Source of the DNA: Lysobacteraceae bacterium NML93-0399 | Lineage (GTDB): Bacteria; Pseudomonadota; Gammaproteobacteria; Xanthomonadales; Xanthomonadaceae | Reading direction: 5' to 3' | NCBI GenBank assembly: GCA_002307375.1 | Contig: NTJI01000003.1 | Coordinates: 124,001 to 188,000, forward strand | Length of the DNA stretch: 64,000 bases | Shown: positions 29,164 through 37,474 of the stretch, piece after piece | Layout of the letters: each line of letters starts with the position of its first letter | Position numbering within the stretch: the first letter of the stretch is position 1 | The notes under the pieces: model-generated | What the model was told of the DNA's origin: nothing | Seen by the model: only the letters and a program-made list of their open reading frames with translations | The model's database searches: none | Made by a program: the position numbers and the translations under genes

Positions 29164-30036
29164 ATGGACCAGAGCTTCATCAATCGCATCGTCGAGGCCG
29201 CCCTGCTCGCCTCTTCTCACCCGCTGAGCCTGTCGCAGCTCGAAACGCTGTTCACGCTCGACGAGCCCGCCCCGGAAGGCAGCCTGAAGCAGGCGCTCGT
29301 CGATCTGCAGGCCGCATGCGAAGGCCGCGGCGTTGAACTGGTGGAACTGGCCTCGGGCTGGCGCTACCAGGTGCGCGGCGACGTGCACGGCTGGGTCGCG
29401 CGGCTGTGGACCGAGCGCCAGACCCGCTACACGCGCGCCACGCTGGAGACGCTGGCGCTGATCGCCTACCGCCAGCCGATCACCCGTGGCGAAATCGAAC
29501 AGGTGCGCGGCGTGGCGACCAACAGCAACATCATCAAGGCGCTCGAGGAGCGCGAGTGGATCCGCGTCGTCGGCCATCGCGACATGCCCGGCCGGCCGGA
29601 ACTGCTGGGTACCACCAAGGGCTTTCTCGACTATTTCGGGCTCAAGCGCCTCGACGACCTGCCGCCGCTGTCCGAACTCAAGGATTTCGCCGAACTCGAT
29701 CCACAGTTGCGCTTCGCCGGCAACGAGACGGGCGACGCCGATCCGGACGACCGGAGCGTCGGCGGCGTTGCCGGGCCGGAAGATACGACGCCCGGACCCG
29801 ATGCCGACCGGGCGGCCGGTGACGACGATGCCACCCCGCCGGCCGGCGACGAAGATGACGCCCCGGCTGGCGAGACCGATTCCAACCGCGATTCCACGCC
29901 CCACACCGGCGCTGACGTCGACGACGCCACCGCCACTTCCATTTCGCCGGACACCGCGTCCGACGACGACACCGCAGCAACCGAACCAGACACCGCCCTC
30001 GCCGCAGACGGCGACAGCGACCGGAGCCATTCATGA
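29164..30036 (+). CDS. scpB: Segregation and condensation protein ScpB
   Basis: ScpB is the winged-helix partner of ScpA in the condensin complex. Residues about 1-185 contain the tandem winged-helix domains, with [40 protein letters not shown] and [20 protein letters not shown]. Beyond about residue 185 lies a tail of roughly 100 residues very rich in Asp, Ala, Thr and Pro, longer than in E. coli-type or Bacillus homologues. The gene overlaps rluB by ATGA. Confidence 0.94.
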   Translation: MDQSFINRIVEAALLASSHPLSLSQLETLFTLDEPAPEGSLKQALVDLQAACEGRGVELVELASGWRYQVRGDVHGWVARLWTERQTRYTRATLETLALIAYRQPITRGEIEQVRGVATNSNIIKALEEREWIRVVGHRDMPGRPELLGTTKGFLDYFGLKRLDDLPPLSELKDFAELDPQLRFAGNETGDADPDDRSVGGVAGPEDTTPGPDADRAAGDDDATPPAGDEDDAPAGETDSNRDSTPHTGADVDDATATSISPDTASDDDTAATEPDTALAADGDSDRSHS

Positions 30037-31646
30037 CGCAGCAACGCAACACCGACAAACCCGCCCGCACCCTCTCGCTCAAGCGCGGCGACGCGCCGGC
30101 CGACGACACGCCCCGCCTCGAGGAGCGCCTGCACAAGGTGCTGGCCCAGGCGGGCCTGGGTTCGCGCCGCGCGCTCGAACAGCGCATCGCCGACGGCCTG
30201 GTCAAGGTCAACGGCGAGACCGCCCAGACCGGCATGTCGATCAAGGGCGGCGACCGCATCGAACTCGACGGCAAGACCTTCGTCGCCAGCGCGCTGACCG
30301 AACCGGCGCGCGTGCTGATCTACAACAAGCCCGAGGGCGAGGTCACCACGCGTGAGGATCCCGAAGGTCGGCCGACCATCTTCGACGCCCTGCCCGCGCT
30401 CAAGGGGGCGCGCTGGATCGCCATCGGCCGCCTCGACATCAACACCACCGGTCTGCTGCTGCTGACCACCGACGGCGAACTCGCGAACGCGATGATGCAT
30501 CCCTCCTACGAGGTCGAGCGCGAATACGTGTGCCGCGTGCGCGCGCCCGAGGGCGAGGACGTGGTGTCGGAGAAGATCGTCGACCGCCTCAAGCGCGGCG
30601 TCGCGCTGGAGGACGGCCCGGCGAAGTTCGACGAGATCGAGCGCATCGGCGGCACCGAATCGCACGACTGGTTCCAGGTGCTGCTCAAGGAAGGCCGCAA
30701 CCGCGAAGTGCGCCGGCTGTGGGAATCGCAGGGCTGCCAGGTCAGCCGCCTCAAGCGCGTGCGCTACGGCAACGTGGTGTTGCCGCAGCCGCTGCTGCGC
30801 GGCCAGTCGCAGGAGCTGCCGGACGCGCAGGTCGAAGCCCTGCGCAAGGAACTCAAGCTCGAGGAAGGTCCGCCGCCGGCGCTGACGCTGCAGCCGGTGA
30901 TCGGCCAGCGCAAGGCGGCCAAGTCGACCGTGCACCTGGGCAAGGGCGCAGGCAAGGCCTACGTCAACGGCCAGAACAGCGGTGCCGACGAAGGGCGTGA
31001 ACTACGTCGCTTCGACCACGTGCGCGAGGATCGTGGTCGCGGTCGTGGCGGTCCCCGCAAGCCGCACGGCGGCCTGACGGTCAGCGGTGACGCGGCGGCC
31101 AAGCAGTCGCAGAAGCCGTTCAAGCAGCGCAAGGACAAGGGCGCGTTGCCGGAAGGCAATCCGGCCGCGTTCCGCACCTGGTACGTGCCTGATGGCGTGG
31201 AAACCGGCCCGACCGGCCACCGCAATGCCGATGGCCGTGGCCCGAAGAAGCCCTGGGGCGGCGCGGGTGCTGGCGCGGGTCCGAAGAAGCGTGGTCCGGG
31301 CGGCGCGGGCCAGGGCCCGCGTGGCGCTGGTAGTGGCGGGCCGCGGGGTGGCAGTGGCGGCCAAGGGCCGTGGTCGTCGCGTCCGTCGGGCGGTGGTGGT
31401 GGTCCGGGTCGTCCGCGGGCGCCCTATGGTCATCCCGACAGTGCACCGAGCTTCCCGTCCGATCACGCCAATCCCGGCAGCTTCAATCCCAATGCCGGCC
31501 CGCGTGGCCCGCGTCCGGGCGGCAATCGTGGTCCGAAGGGTCCCGGCGGTCGCGGTCCCGGTGGTCCGGGCGGTGGACGTGGTCCGGGTGTTCGCCCGCC
31601 GGGCGGCGGCAACCGTGGCCCGCGCGGCGGTGGTGGCGGCCGCTGA
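30033..31646 (+). CDS. rluB: 23S rRNA pseudouridine synthase RluB with Gly/Arg-rich tail
   Basis: RluB converts U2605 of 23S rRNA to pseudouridine. An S4 RNA-binding domain (about residues 30-90, with EERLHKVLAQAGLGSRRALE) precedes the RsuA-type catalytic domain. That domain carries GRLDINTTGLLL and its catalytic Asp near residue 135, then LKEGRNREVRRLWE. The conserved enzyme ends near residue 290. A further 240 residues are extremely rich in Gly, Arg, Pro and Lys, giving 537 residues against about 290 in E. coli. Long basic or RGG-like tails occur in some relatives and may add RNA binding. A strong terminator follows. Confidence 0.94.
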   Translation: MTQQRNTDKPARTLSLKRGDAPADDTPRLEERLHKVLAQAGLGSRRALEQRIADGLVKVNGETAQTGMSIKGGDRIELDGKTFVASALTEPARVLIYNKPEGEVTTREDPEGRPTIFDALPALKGARWIAIGRLDINTTGLLLLTTDGELANAMMHPSYEVEREYVCRVRAPEGEDVVSEKIVDRLKRGVALEDGPAKFDEIERIGGTESHDWFQVLLKEGRNREVRRLWESQGCQVSRLKRVRYGNVVLPQPLLRGQSQELPDAQVEALRKELKLEEGPPPALTLQPVIGQRKAAKSTVHLGKGAGKAYVNGQNSGADEGRELRRFDHVREDRGRGRGGPRKPHGGLTVSGDAAAKQSQKPFKQRKDKGALPEGNPAAFRTWYVPDGVETGPTGHRNADGRGPKKPWGGAGAGAGPKKRGPGGAGQGPRGAGSGGPRGGSGGQGPWSSRPSGGGGGPGRPRAPYGHPDSAPSFPSDHANPGSFNPNAGPRGPRPGGNRGPKGPGGRGPGGPGGGRGPGVRPPGGGNRGPRGGGGGR

Positions 31647-31670
31647 TCGCCTGCGTTGTACATGATCCGA

Positions 31671-31700
31671 CACACGGGGCCTTCGGGCCCCGTGTGCGTT
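31671..31700 (+). terminator. Rho-independent terminator after rluB
   Basis: The stem CACACGGGGCC / GGCCCCGTGTG, sharing a TTCG-type loop region (31671-31696), is followed by CGTTT. It begins 25 bp after the rluB stop. Confidence 0.85.
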
Positions 31701-31720
31701 TCAGGCGTCGCGCTTTTCCG

Positions 31721-31787
31721 TGTAGGAGCGCGCTTGCGCGCGACGGCGTCGCAGGCGAAGTCCATCGCGCGCGAGCGTGCTGCTACG
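31721..31787. repeat. REP/BIME element
   Basis: An inverted pair: TGTAGGAGCGCGCTTGCGCG, then GCGCGCGAGCGTGCTGCTAC with two arm mutations. It lies in the gap of about 360 bp between rluB and the desaturase gene, which contains no gene. Confidence 0.8.
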
Positions 31788-31860
31788 CAAGCAGGTACGC
31801 GGCGCAGGTGACCGTCATCATCAAAGAAAACGCGCCGGTATTCCTGCATCGCGCCATGCC

Positions 31861-31929
31861 CTGTAGGAGCGCGCTTGCGCGCGAAGGCGTTCCAGGTGAA
31901 GCCCATCGCGCGCGAGCGCGCTCCTACAG
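31861..31929. repeat. REP/BIME element
   Basis: A near-perfect inverted pair: CTGTAGGAGCGCGCTTGCGC and GCGCGAGCGCGCTCCTACAG. It is the second copy in this gap, 74 bp after the first. Confidence 0.85.
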
Positions 31930-31963
31930 GCGTTGTCATCGCCGTTCCGTGAGCGACACATGC

Positions 31964-31989
31964 AAAAACGCGCCCACGAGGGGCGCGTT
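31964..31989 (-). terminator. Rho-independent terminator after the desaturase gene
   Basis: On the minus strand AACGCGCCC / GGGCGCGTT forms a 9-bp stem with a CTCGT loop followed by a T-run (TTTTTG). It is 21 bp past the desaturase stop. Confidence 0.85.
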
Positions 31990-32010
31990 GCGGTACCACG
32001 ATGGCGGAAC

Positions 32011-33144
32011 TCAGGCGGTCTGCAGCCTGCGCGTCGCAGCGGTGCGGCGCGGACGGCTCGGGAACGCGTGGCGCAGGATGCGCCAGCTCACCTGGGCGAA
32101 CTGGCGCGGCAGCGAGCCGGTGTTGTACGGCTGACCGTAGCGCTGGCAGATCTCCCGCACTTCGACCGCGATGGCCGCGTAGCGGTGCGCGGGCACATCC
32201 GGATAGAAATGGTGCTCGATCTGGTGACTCAGATTGCCGGTGAGCAGATCCATGACCTTGCCGCCGCCGATGTTCGAGGAGCCGCGCAACTGGCGCATGT
32301 ACCAGTGACCACGCGACTCGTTGCGGATCGATTCCTTCGGAAACGTCTCGGCATCGGCGGTGAAGTGGCCGCAGAAGATCACCACGTACGTCCACACGTT
32401 ACGGATGCCGTTGGCGACCAGATTGCCCAGCAGCACCGGCAGGAAGAACGGGCCGGCCAGCAGCGGGAACACGATGTAGTCCTTGAGCAGCTGCTTGCCC
32501 ATCTTGCGGCCGACCGGCGCGAAGTCGCGCTTGAGCTTGCCCTTGGGCATCTTGCCGGCGAACCAGCGGCCGAGCTTGAGTTCCTGGATCGCCACGCCCC
32601 ACTGGAAGTACAGCGCGAACACCACCGCGATCACCGGCTGCATCAGGTAGAACGGGCGCCAGCGCTGTTCGGGGAAGATGCGCAGCAGGCCGTAGCCGAT
32701 GTCGTCGTCCATGCCGCGGACGTTGGTGTAGGTGTGGTGGCGGAAATTGTGCGAATGGCGCCAGTTGTCGCCGGTGGCGACGATGTCCCACTCGTACTTG
32801 TTGCTGTGCAGGTCCGGGTCGTGCATCCAGTCGTACTGGCCATGCATGACGTTATGGCCGACTTCCATGTTTTCCAGGATCTTGGCCAGCGCCAGAAACA
32901 GCACGCCGGCGATGCAGGCCGGCCACAGCAGCCAGGGTACGAAAGCGCCGCCGATCGCGCCGACGAACAGCAGGCCGCGGCCGAGCACGGCGCAGTAGCG
33001 CACCCAGCGCACGACGCGACGGATGTAGTTGGCATCGACCTTGCCGACCTGGGCCATGGTGCGCGTGTGCAGCGCATCGAGCTCGGCGCCGAAGGCATCG
33101 AGTTCCTGGGCGGAGAGGCGGCGCGTGTCGGTGAGCTTGGACAT
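32011..33144 (-). CDS. Acyl-CoA/acyl-lipid fatty acid desaturase (DesB-like)
   Basis: A membrane di-iron desaturase of 377 residues that introduces a double bond into fatty acyl chains. The three histidine boxes are HNVMH (97-101), HNFRHH (132-137) and QIEHH near residue 320. Membrane helices occur near residues 55-90 and 205-270. The start MSKLTDTRRLSAQE is chosen because the longer frame overlaps the next gene's last codons without homology. The reductase gene immediately upstream, 14 bp away, probably supplies its electrons, as in the Pseudomonas DesC/DesB pair. Confidence 0.92.
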   Translation of the reverse strand: MSKLTDTRRLSAQELDAFGAELDALHTRTMAQVGKVDANYIRRVVRWVRYCAVLGRGLLFVGAIGGAFVPWLLWPACIAGVLFLALAKILENMEVGHNVMHGQYDWMHDPDLHSNKYEWDIVATGDNWRHSHNFRHHTYTNVRGMDDDIGYGLLRIFPEQRWRPFYLMQPVIAVVFALYFQWGVAIQELKLGRWFAGKMPKGKLKRDFAPVGRKMGKQLLKDYIVFPLLAGPFFLPVLLGNLVANGIRNVWTYVVIFCGHFTADAETFPKESIRNESRGHWYMRQLRGSSNIGGGKVMDLLTGNLSHQIEHHFYPDVPAHRYAAIAVEVREICQRYGQPYNTGSLPRQFAQVSWRILRHAFPSRPRRTAATRRLQTA

Positions 33145-33158
33145 GGAATTCCCGTGGA

Positions 33159-34265
33159 TCACAGATCGAGGACGAGGTCGGATACAGCGCTGCTGATGCA
33201 CAGCTTCAACGCCGATGCCGATTCGGTACTGGCGGTACCGGTGCGCAGATCGCGCGTGGCGCCAGCGGACTTGCCGCAGGCGCAGGTATTGCAGATGCCC
33301 ATGCGGCAGCCGGACTTCGGCTTCACGCCCTCGGCTTCGAGCGCCTCGAGCAGGGCGACGCCGCGCGGCAGCTGCAGTGCGCGTCCGCTGCGTGCCAGGC
33401 GCACTTCGACCGTGCCGCTGTCATCAGTCTGGGGACGCGGCGGCGGCGTGAACGCTTCGGTGCGCAGCAGCGGCACGCGACCTTCGACAAGGCCAGTGGC
33501 CGTGGCGACGAAACCGCCAGGACCGCAGGCATAGACCTGACGCGTCGCGAGATCGGGCACCAGCGCATCGAGCGGTGCAGCGTCGATGCGGCCGGTGGCC
33601 TCGTCGGCAGCGGTGGCGGCCTCGCGGGTGAGCACGAAACGCACATCGAAGGCCGGGTACCGGGCGGCAAGCGCGCGCAGTTCCTCGACGAAACACAATT
33701 CGGCGCGCGTGCGGGCCCAGTACACCAGCGTCACCGGCACCGGCATGCCCTGCCCGGCCAGCTGGCGCACCAGCGCCATCAGCGGCGTTACGCCGCTGCC
33801 CGCAGCCAGAAACGCCCAAGCGCCTTCGACCTTGGCCGGCAGGACGAGATCACCGAATGCAGGGCCGATGTCGAACACCTCGCCGCGGCGCGCGGCCTGG
33901 AGCAGATGCGCGCTCATGCGCCCGCCGTCGACACCCTTGACGGTCACGCTGATGCGCCCGTCGCGGGCGACCGGTGCATCGAGGCTGTAGCTGCGCGTGA
34001 TGCGCACGCCGTCGATGTCGGCGGTGAGGTTGACGTGCTGGCCCGCCTGGGCGCCGGCCCAGTGCCGGTTCGGCTTGAGCGTCAGGGTGACCGCGTTCGA
34101 CGACGCAGGCGCGTGGTCGACCACCCGCGCCAACGGACGCTCCCAGCTCCAGGTCGGGTGCAGGCGCTGCGCCCAGAAATCGAACACCGGCGGCGCCACG
34201 AACGGACTGGCGATACGACGCAGACGGCTGCGGCGGATTGGCTTCATGGGATGGACGGTCGACAT
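33159..34265 (-). CDS. Ferredoxin-NAD(P)H reductase with 2Fe-2S domain (DesC-like)
   Basis: An electron-transfer flavoprotein of 368 residues. A FAD-binding reductase domain contains TRSYSLDAP and the NAD(P)-binding segment AAGSGVTPLMALVRQL. The C-terminal plant-type [2Fe-2S] domain has SGCRMGICNTCACG and the fourth Cys in KLCIS. It likely passes electrons from NADPH to the desaturase encoded next. Start candidates are MSTVHP (34265) and MKPIRR (34247); neither has a clear ribosome site. It is divergent from a TetR-family gene. Confidence 0.9.
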   Translation of the reverse strand: MSTVHPMKPIRRSRLRRIASPFVAPPVFDFWAQRLHPTWSWERPLARVVDHAPASSNAVTLTLKPNRHWAGAQAGQHVNLTADIDGVRITRSYSLDAPVARDGRISVTVKGVDGGRMSAHLLQAARRGEVFDIGPAFGDLVLPAKVEGAWAFLAAGSGVTPLMALVRQLAGQGMPVPVTLVYWARTRAELCFVEELRALAARYPAFDVRFVLTREAATAADEATGRIDAAPLDALVPDLATRQVYACGPGGFVATATGLVEGRVPLLRTEAFTPPPRPQTDDSGTVEVRLARSGRALQLPRGVALLEALEAEGVKPKSGCRMGICNTCACGKSAGATRDLRTGTASTESASALKLCISSAVSDLVLDL

Positions 34266-34274
34266 ACAGGGCAA

Positions 34275-34310
34275 TGTACACCCATCCGCACATCCGTGTA
34301 TACACTTGTA
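34275..34310. promoter_or_regulatory. Putative TetR/FabR-type operator region
   Basis: The divergent intergenic region contains the palindrome GTGTATACAC (34296-34305), the overlapping TACACTTGTA (34301-34310, TACA-N2-TGTA), and TGTACA at 34275. These resemble sites used by FabR/DesT-like regulators of unsaturated fatty acid synthesis. Assignment to the adjacent TetR protein is inference. Confidence 0.5.
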
Positions 34311-34359
34311 CATTAATGGCCGCTGGTATGCTGTCGCTCCCCCTCGCCGGCAGCCGCCC

Positions 34360-35037
34360 GTGACCGCTTCCTCCCTCGTGCCAGACCGCGGCGCAACCGG
34401 GTCCGTCGCCAGTGACGGCCAGGCAGGACGCAAGCCCACGATCGTCCGCGAGGATCTGATCGCCGCTGCCCTGCGCCTGACCGGCGCGCATCGCAGCGTG
34501 TCGACACTGAGCCTGCGCGAGGTCGCCCGCGAGGCCGGCATCGCACCGAACAGCTTCTATCGCCAGTTCCACGACATGGACGAACTGGCCGTGGCCCTCA
34601 TCGACATGGCCGGCGAATCGCTGCGCCGCATCGTTGGTGACGCGCGCAAGCGTGCGGTCGCCGGGCGCAGCATCGTGCGCGGCTCCCTGGAGGCGTTCAT
34701 GGAACGCCTGCGCGCCGACGACAAGCTGCTGCACGTGCTGCTGCGCGAAGGCACCGTGGGCTCGGACGCGTTCAAGCGCGCGGTGGACCGGCAGTTGCAC
34801 TTCTTCGAGGACGAACTGCGCGCAGACCTGGTCCGCATCGCCGCCGCCCAGGGCATCGCGTTCCACGAACCGGGCCTGGTTGCGCGGGCGATCACGCGGC
34901 TGGTGTTCGCGATGGGCGGCACCGCCCTCGACTCGCCGCCCGAGCGCGACGAAGCCCTGATCGACGACCTCTCGCACATGATCCGCATGCTGCTGCGTGG
35001 CGCGCATGCGATCGGCAAGATCAAGGGTTCGCGCTAG
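34360..35037 (+). CDS. TetR-family regulator (DesT/FabR-like)
   Basis: A DNA-binding regulator of 225 residues with a GTG start at 34360; GTG at 34378 is an alternative. The helix-turn-helix lies in STLSLREVAREAGIAPNSFYRQFHDMDELAVAL. The ligand domain contains DRQLHFFEDELRADLVRIAA and a terminal membrane-lipid-sensor-like region as in FabR/DesT. The divergent placement next to a desaturase and its reductase matches the Pseudomonas desT-desCB arrangement, suggesting it adjusts desaturation to the acyl-CoA pool. Confidence 0.88.
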   Translation: MTASSLVPDRGATGSVASDGQAGRKPTIVREDLIAAALRLTGAHRSVSTLSLREVAREAGIAPNSFYRQFHDMDELAVALIDMAGESLRRIVGDARKRAVAGRSIVRGSLEAFMERLRADDKLLHVLLREGTVGSDAFKRAVDRQLHFFEDELRADLVRIAAAQGIAFHEPGLVARAITRLVFAMGGTALDSPPERDEALIDDLSHMIRMLLRGAHAIGKIKGSR

Positions 35038-35137
35038 GCGAACGCGCCTGCCGCGGGCAGAGGCTTGCGCCGATCAGGCGTGCGCGCGCTCGAGCTTCTC
35101 GCATGCGAACCCGCGCCCATAGACGCTCGCCCAGGCG

Positions 35138-35935
35138 TCAGAGAATCTCGAACCGGTCCGCGTCCAGCATTGCCGGGAAGTGGGTGCGGTGCGCCTGCAA
35201 CTGCTCGGCAGACAGTGTCGTCGTCGACACCACCTCCATGTCGGTCGATTCGCTCAGCGGGCGACCGAGAAAATCGAGCACGACGCTGTCGCCCGAATAG
35301 GCCAGGCCGTTGCCGTCGGTACCGACACGGTTGACGCCCACCACGTAGCAGAGGTTCTCGATCGCCCGCGCGCGCAGCAGGGTCTTCCACGCGTGCGCAC
35401 GTGCCGCCGGCCAGTTGGCGACGAACAGCTGCAGGTCGAAATCCAGGCCGTCCTTGCGTTCGACATCGAACCGGTTGCGGCAGAACACGGGGAAACGCAG
35501 GTCGTAGCAGACCTGCGGATTGATGCGCCAGCCCTTCCACTCGACCGTCATGCGCGAGCGCCCGGCGGCATAGCGCCTGTGCTCGTTCGCGTAGCGGAAC
35601 AGGTGGCGCTTGTCGTAGTGCAGCAGGGCTCCATCGGGTGTGGCCCAGAGCATGCGGTTGTAGACGCCGTCGCCGTCGCGCAGCTGCACGCTGCCGGTCA
35701 CCACGGCATCGAGCGCCGCGGCCTGTTCGCGGATCCAGGCAACGGTCGGGCCATCCATGTCCTCGGCGCGGTCGATCGCATCGTTGCTGAAGCCGCTGGT
35801 GAAGGTTTCGGGCAGCACCACGAGGTCGGTCAGGCCGTGCAGGGGCGCGATGAGATCGCCGTAGTAGGCGCGGTTGGCGGCAGGGTCGTGCCACACGGTG
35901 GCGCCCTGGACGGTTGAGACGCGAAGGTTCTGCAT
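35138..35935 (-). CDS. yafV: Omega-amidase (YafV/Nit2-type carbon-nitrogen hydrolase)
   Basis: A 265-residue nitrilase-superfamily amidase. It probably hydrolyses alpha-ketoglutaramate or alpha-ketosuccinamate left by glutamine transaminases, including in methionine salvage. The Glu-Lys-Cys triad is visible: LVVLPETFTSGFS, YDKRHLFRYANEH and NPQVCYDLRFPVFCRN. FVANWPAARAHAWKTLLRARAIEN is also family-typical. The start MQNLRVSTVQG fits homologues; the longer frame into the DUF763 side looks spurious. Confidence 0.9.
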   Translation of the reverse strand: MQNLRVSTVQGATVWHDPAANRAYYGDLIAPLHGLTDLVVLPETFTSGFSNDAIDRAEDMDGPTVAWIREQAAALDAVVTGSVQLRDGDGVYNRMLWATPDGALLHYDKRHLFRYANEHRRYAAGRSRMTVEWKGWRINPQVCYDLRFPVFCRNRFDVERKDGLDFDLQLFVANWPAARAHAWKTLLRARAIENLCYVVGVNRVGTDGNGLAYSGDSVVLDFLGRPLSESTDMEVVSTTTLSAEQLQAHRTHFPAMLDADRFEIL

Positions 35936-36051
35936 GGCCGGTTCCGTGTGCGCCGCGAGCACGCGGTCGATGCGTGGATTCTCGTCGGGCGGCGCGTCCG
36001 GCTCAACCGGACGGGGTGGATGTCGCCGCACCGCACCGGGTGCCGCTTCGC

Positions 36052-37347
36052 TCAGGCCACGTCCTGCGCGGCGTGCAAATCCGGCACCGCATCCGGCGCG
36101 GACGCCCAACCGGACACGCTGCGGCCCCCGTAGCGGTGTGCATCACGTCGCTCCTGCTCGAGAAATGCGAGCAGCGACGGCCCGTCCGCATTCGCCTCCA
36201 GCGCACGCGCCTGCGCGTCCAGCCGACGCAATGCAGCCAGGCGATCCTCGTTGCCGAGCCTGGCCCGGGTGACGGCGTGCTTGAGGACGCCGATCGTGCG
36301 GTCGAGCACCTGCGTCGGCACCGGAAACGGATGGCCGTCCTTGCCGCCGTGCGCGAGCGAGAAACGCGCCGGATCGCTGAAGCGGCACGGCGTTCCATGC
36401 ACGACCTCGGCGACCGTCGCCAGCGCCTGCACCGTGCGCGCGCCCACGCCTGGCACCTCGAGCAGTTCGGCGAAATCGCGCGGACCGGCCTCGGCCGCTG
36501 CAGCCAGGGCGCCGTGCAGCCGACGCAGCACGATGTCGGCCGGTCGGACGTCATGGTGGTCCGGCAACGACAGGTGCGGCTGGGCAACCGCTGTAGCGAA
36601 CAGATCGCCGCTCGCAGGGGGCGACACAGGCGCGGCGACCCCTTCGAGCGTCTGCAGTGTGCGTGTGAGCCGGGTTGCCCCTTCGGCCTGCAGCAGGGCG
36701 ATCTGCGCCGCGCGCGCCGCGGCGGCGCGGCGATCGGCCAGATTGACGATGCGCCCCTGCCCCGGCCCATCGATGGCCGCGTGTGGCGCATCGACGAAGC
36801 TCTCCAGTCCGTCGGACAACCAGTGGTACCGACGCGCCTGCCGCCGCGCGCCGTCCATGCCCTGCTGGATGACGACCCATTGGCCGTCGTCGGCGACGAT
36901 GAAACCGTGCAGGTAGAGGTCGAAGCCGTCCTGCACCGCGGCGCTGTCGACCTTGGCCACCAGGCGGCTGGTCCGCGCGAGCGCCGCGCCATCGAGCCCG
37001 GTACGCATGCCAACAGCGTGCAGCTCGTCGGGGGTCGCCCGCGAATGTCGACCGCGGCCGCCGCAGACGTGGATGCCCAATTCGCCCGAAAGCGGCGCCA
37101 GCCCACGCTTGAGCGCGCCGATGACGCTGGTGGTGATGCCCGAGGAATGCCAGTCCATCCCCATCACCGCGCCGAAGCTCTGGAACCAGAACGGGTGGGA
37201 CAGCCGCCGCAGCAGTTCGGCGCGGCCGTATTCGAGCACGATCGCTTCGCACAACACCGCGCCCAGACGCGTCATCCGCTGCCCGAGCCAGGCGGGCACG
37301 CGCCCGCCGTGGAGAGGAAGATCGGCGCTGCCGCTGCGACGTGACAT
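36052..37347 (-). CDS. DUF763 domain-containing protein
   Basis: A 431-residue protein of the DUF763 family, whose function is not established. The start MSRRSGSADLPLHGGRVPAWL matches the usual N-terminus (planar 'LPLHGG.VP.WL'). Landmarks are FGAVMGMDWHSSGITTSVIGAL and GIHVCGGRGRHSR. The C-terminal half has a helix-hairpin-helix, LLEVPGVGARTVQALATVAE, as seen in DNA-binding or repair proteins. DUF763 occurs mainly in archaea and scattered bacteria. It lies between the omega-amidase and DUF885 genes, on the same strand, with gaps of about 120 bp each side. Confidence 0.85.
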   Translation of the reverse strand: MSRRSGSADLPLHGGRVPAWLGQRMTRLGAVLCEAIVLEYGRAELLRRLSHPFWFQSFGAVMGMDWHSSGITTSVIGALKRGLAPLSGELGIHVCGGRGRHSRATPDELHAVGMRTGLDGAALARTSRLVAKVDSAAVQDGFDLYLHGFIVADDGQWVVIQQGMDGARRQARRYHWLSDGLESFVDAPHAAIDGPGQGRIVNLADRRAAAARAAQIALLQAEGATRLTRTLQTLEGVAAPVSPPASGDLFATAVAQPHLSLPDHHDVRPADIVLRRLHGALAAAAEAGPRDFAELLEVPGVGARTVQALATVAEVVHGTPCRFSDPARFSLAHGGKDGHPFPVPTQVLDRTIGVLKHAVTRARLGNEDRLAALRRLDAQARALEANADGPSLLAFLEQERRDAHRYGGRSVSGWASAPDAVPDLHAAQDVA

Positions 37348-37474
37348 CGCTCGAGGATTGCGCAAACGCGTCTCGCCGGCTGAGACCACGCCTTCGATGG
37401 CGCCCCCACGTTGCGCAACGCGGCGAGCGGAGCGGCCGGCGCATCGGACGCCGGAAGCTCCGCCCTGCCGTGGC

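Noticed and set aside
37409..37420. Palindrome CGTTGCGCAACG upstream of the DUF763 start
   Set aside because: Short GC-rich palindromes are expected by chance at this composition, and nothing nearby supports an operator.
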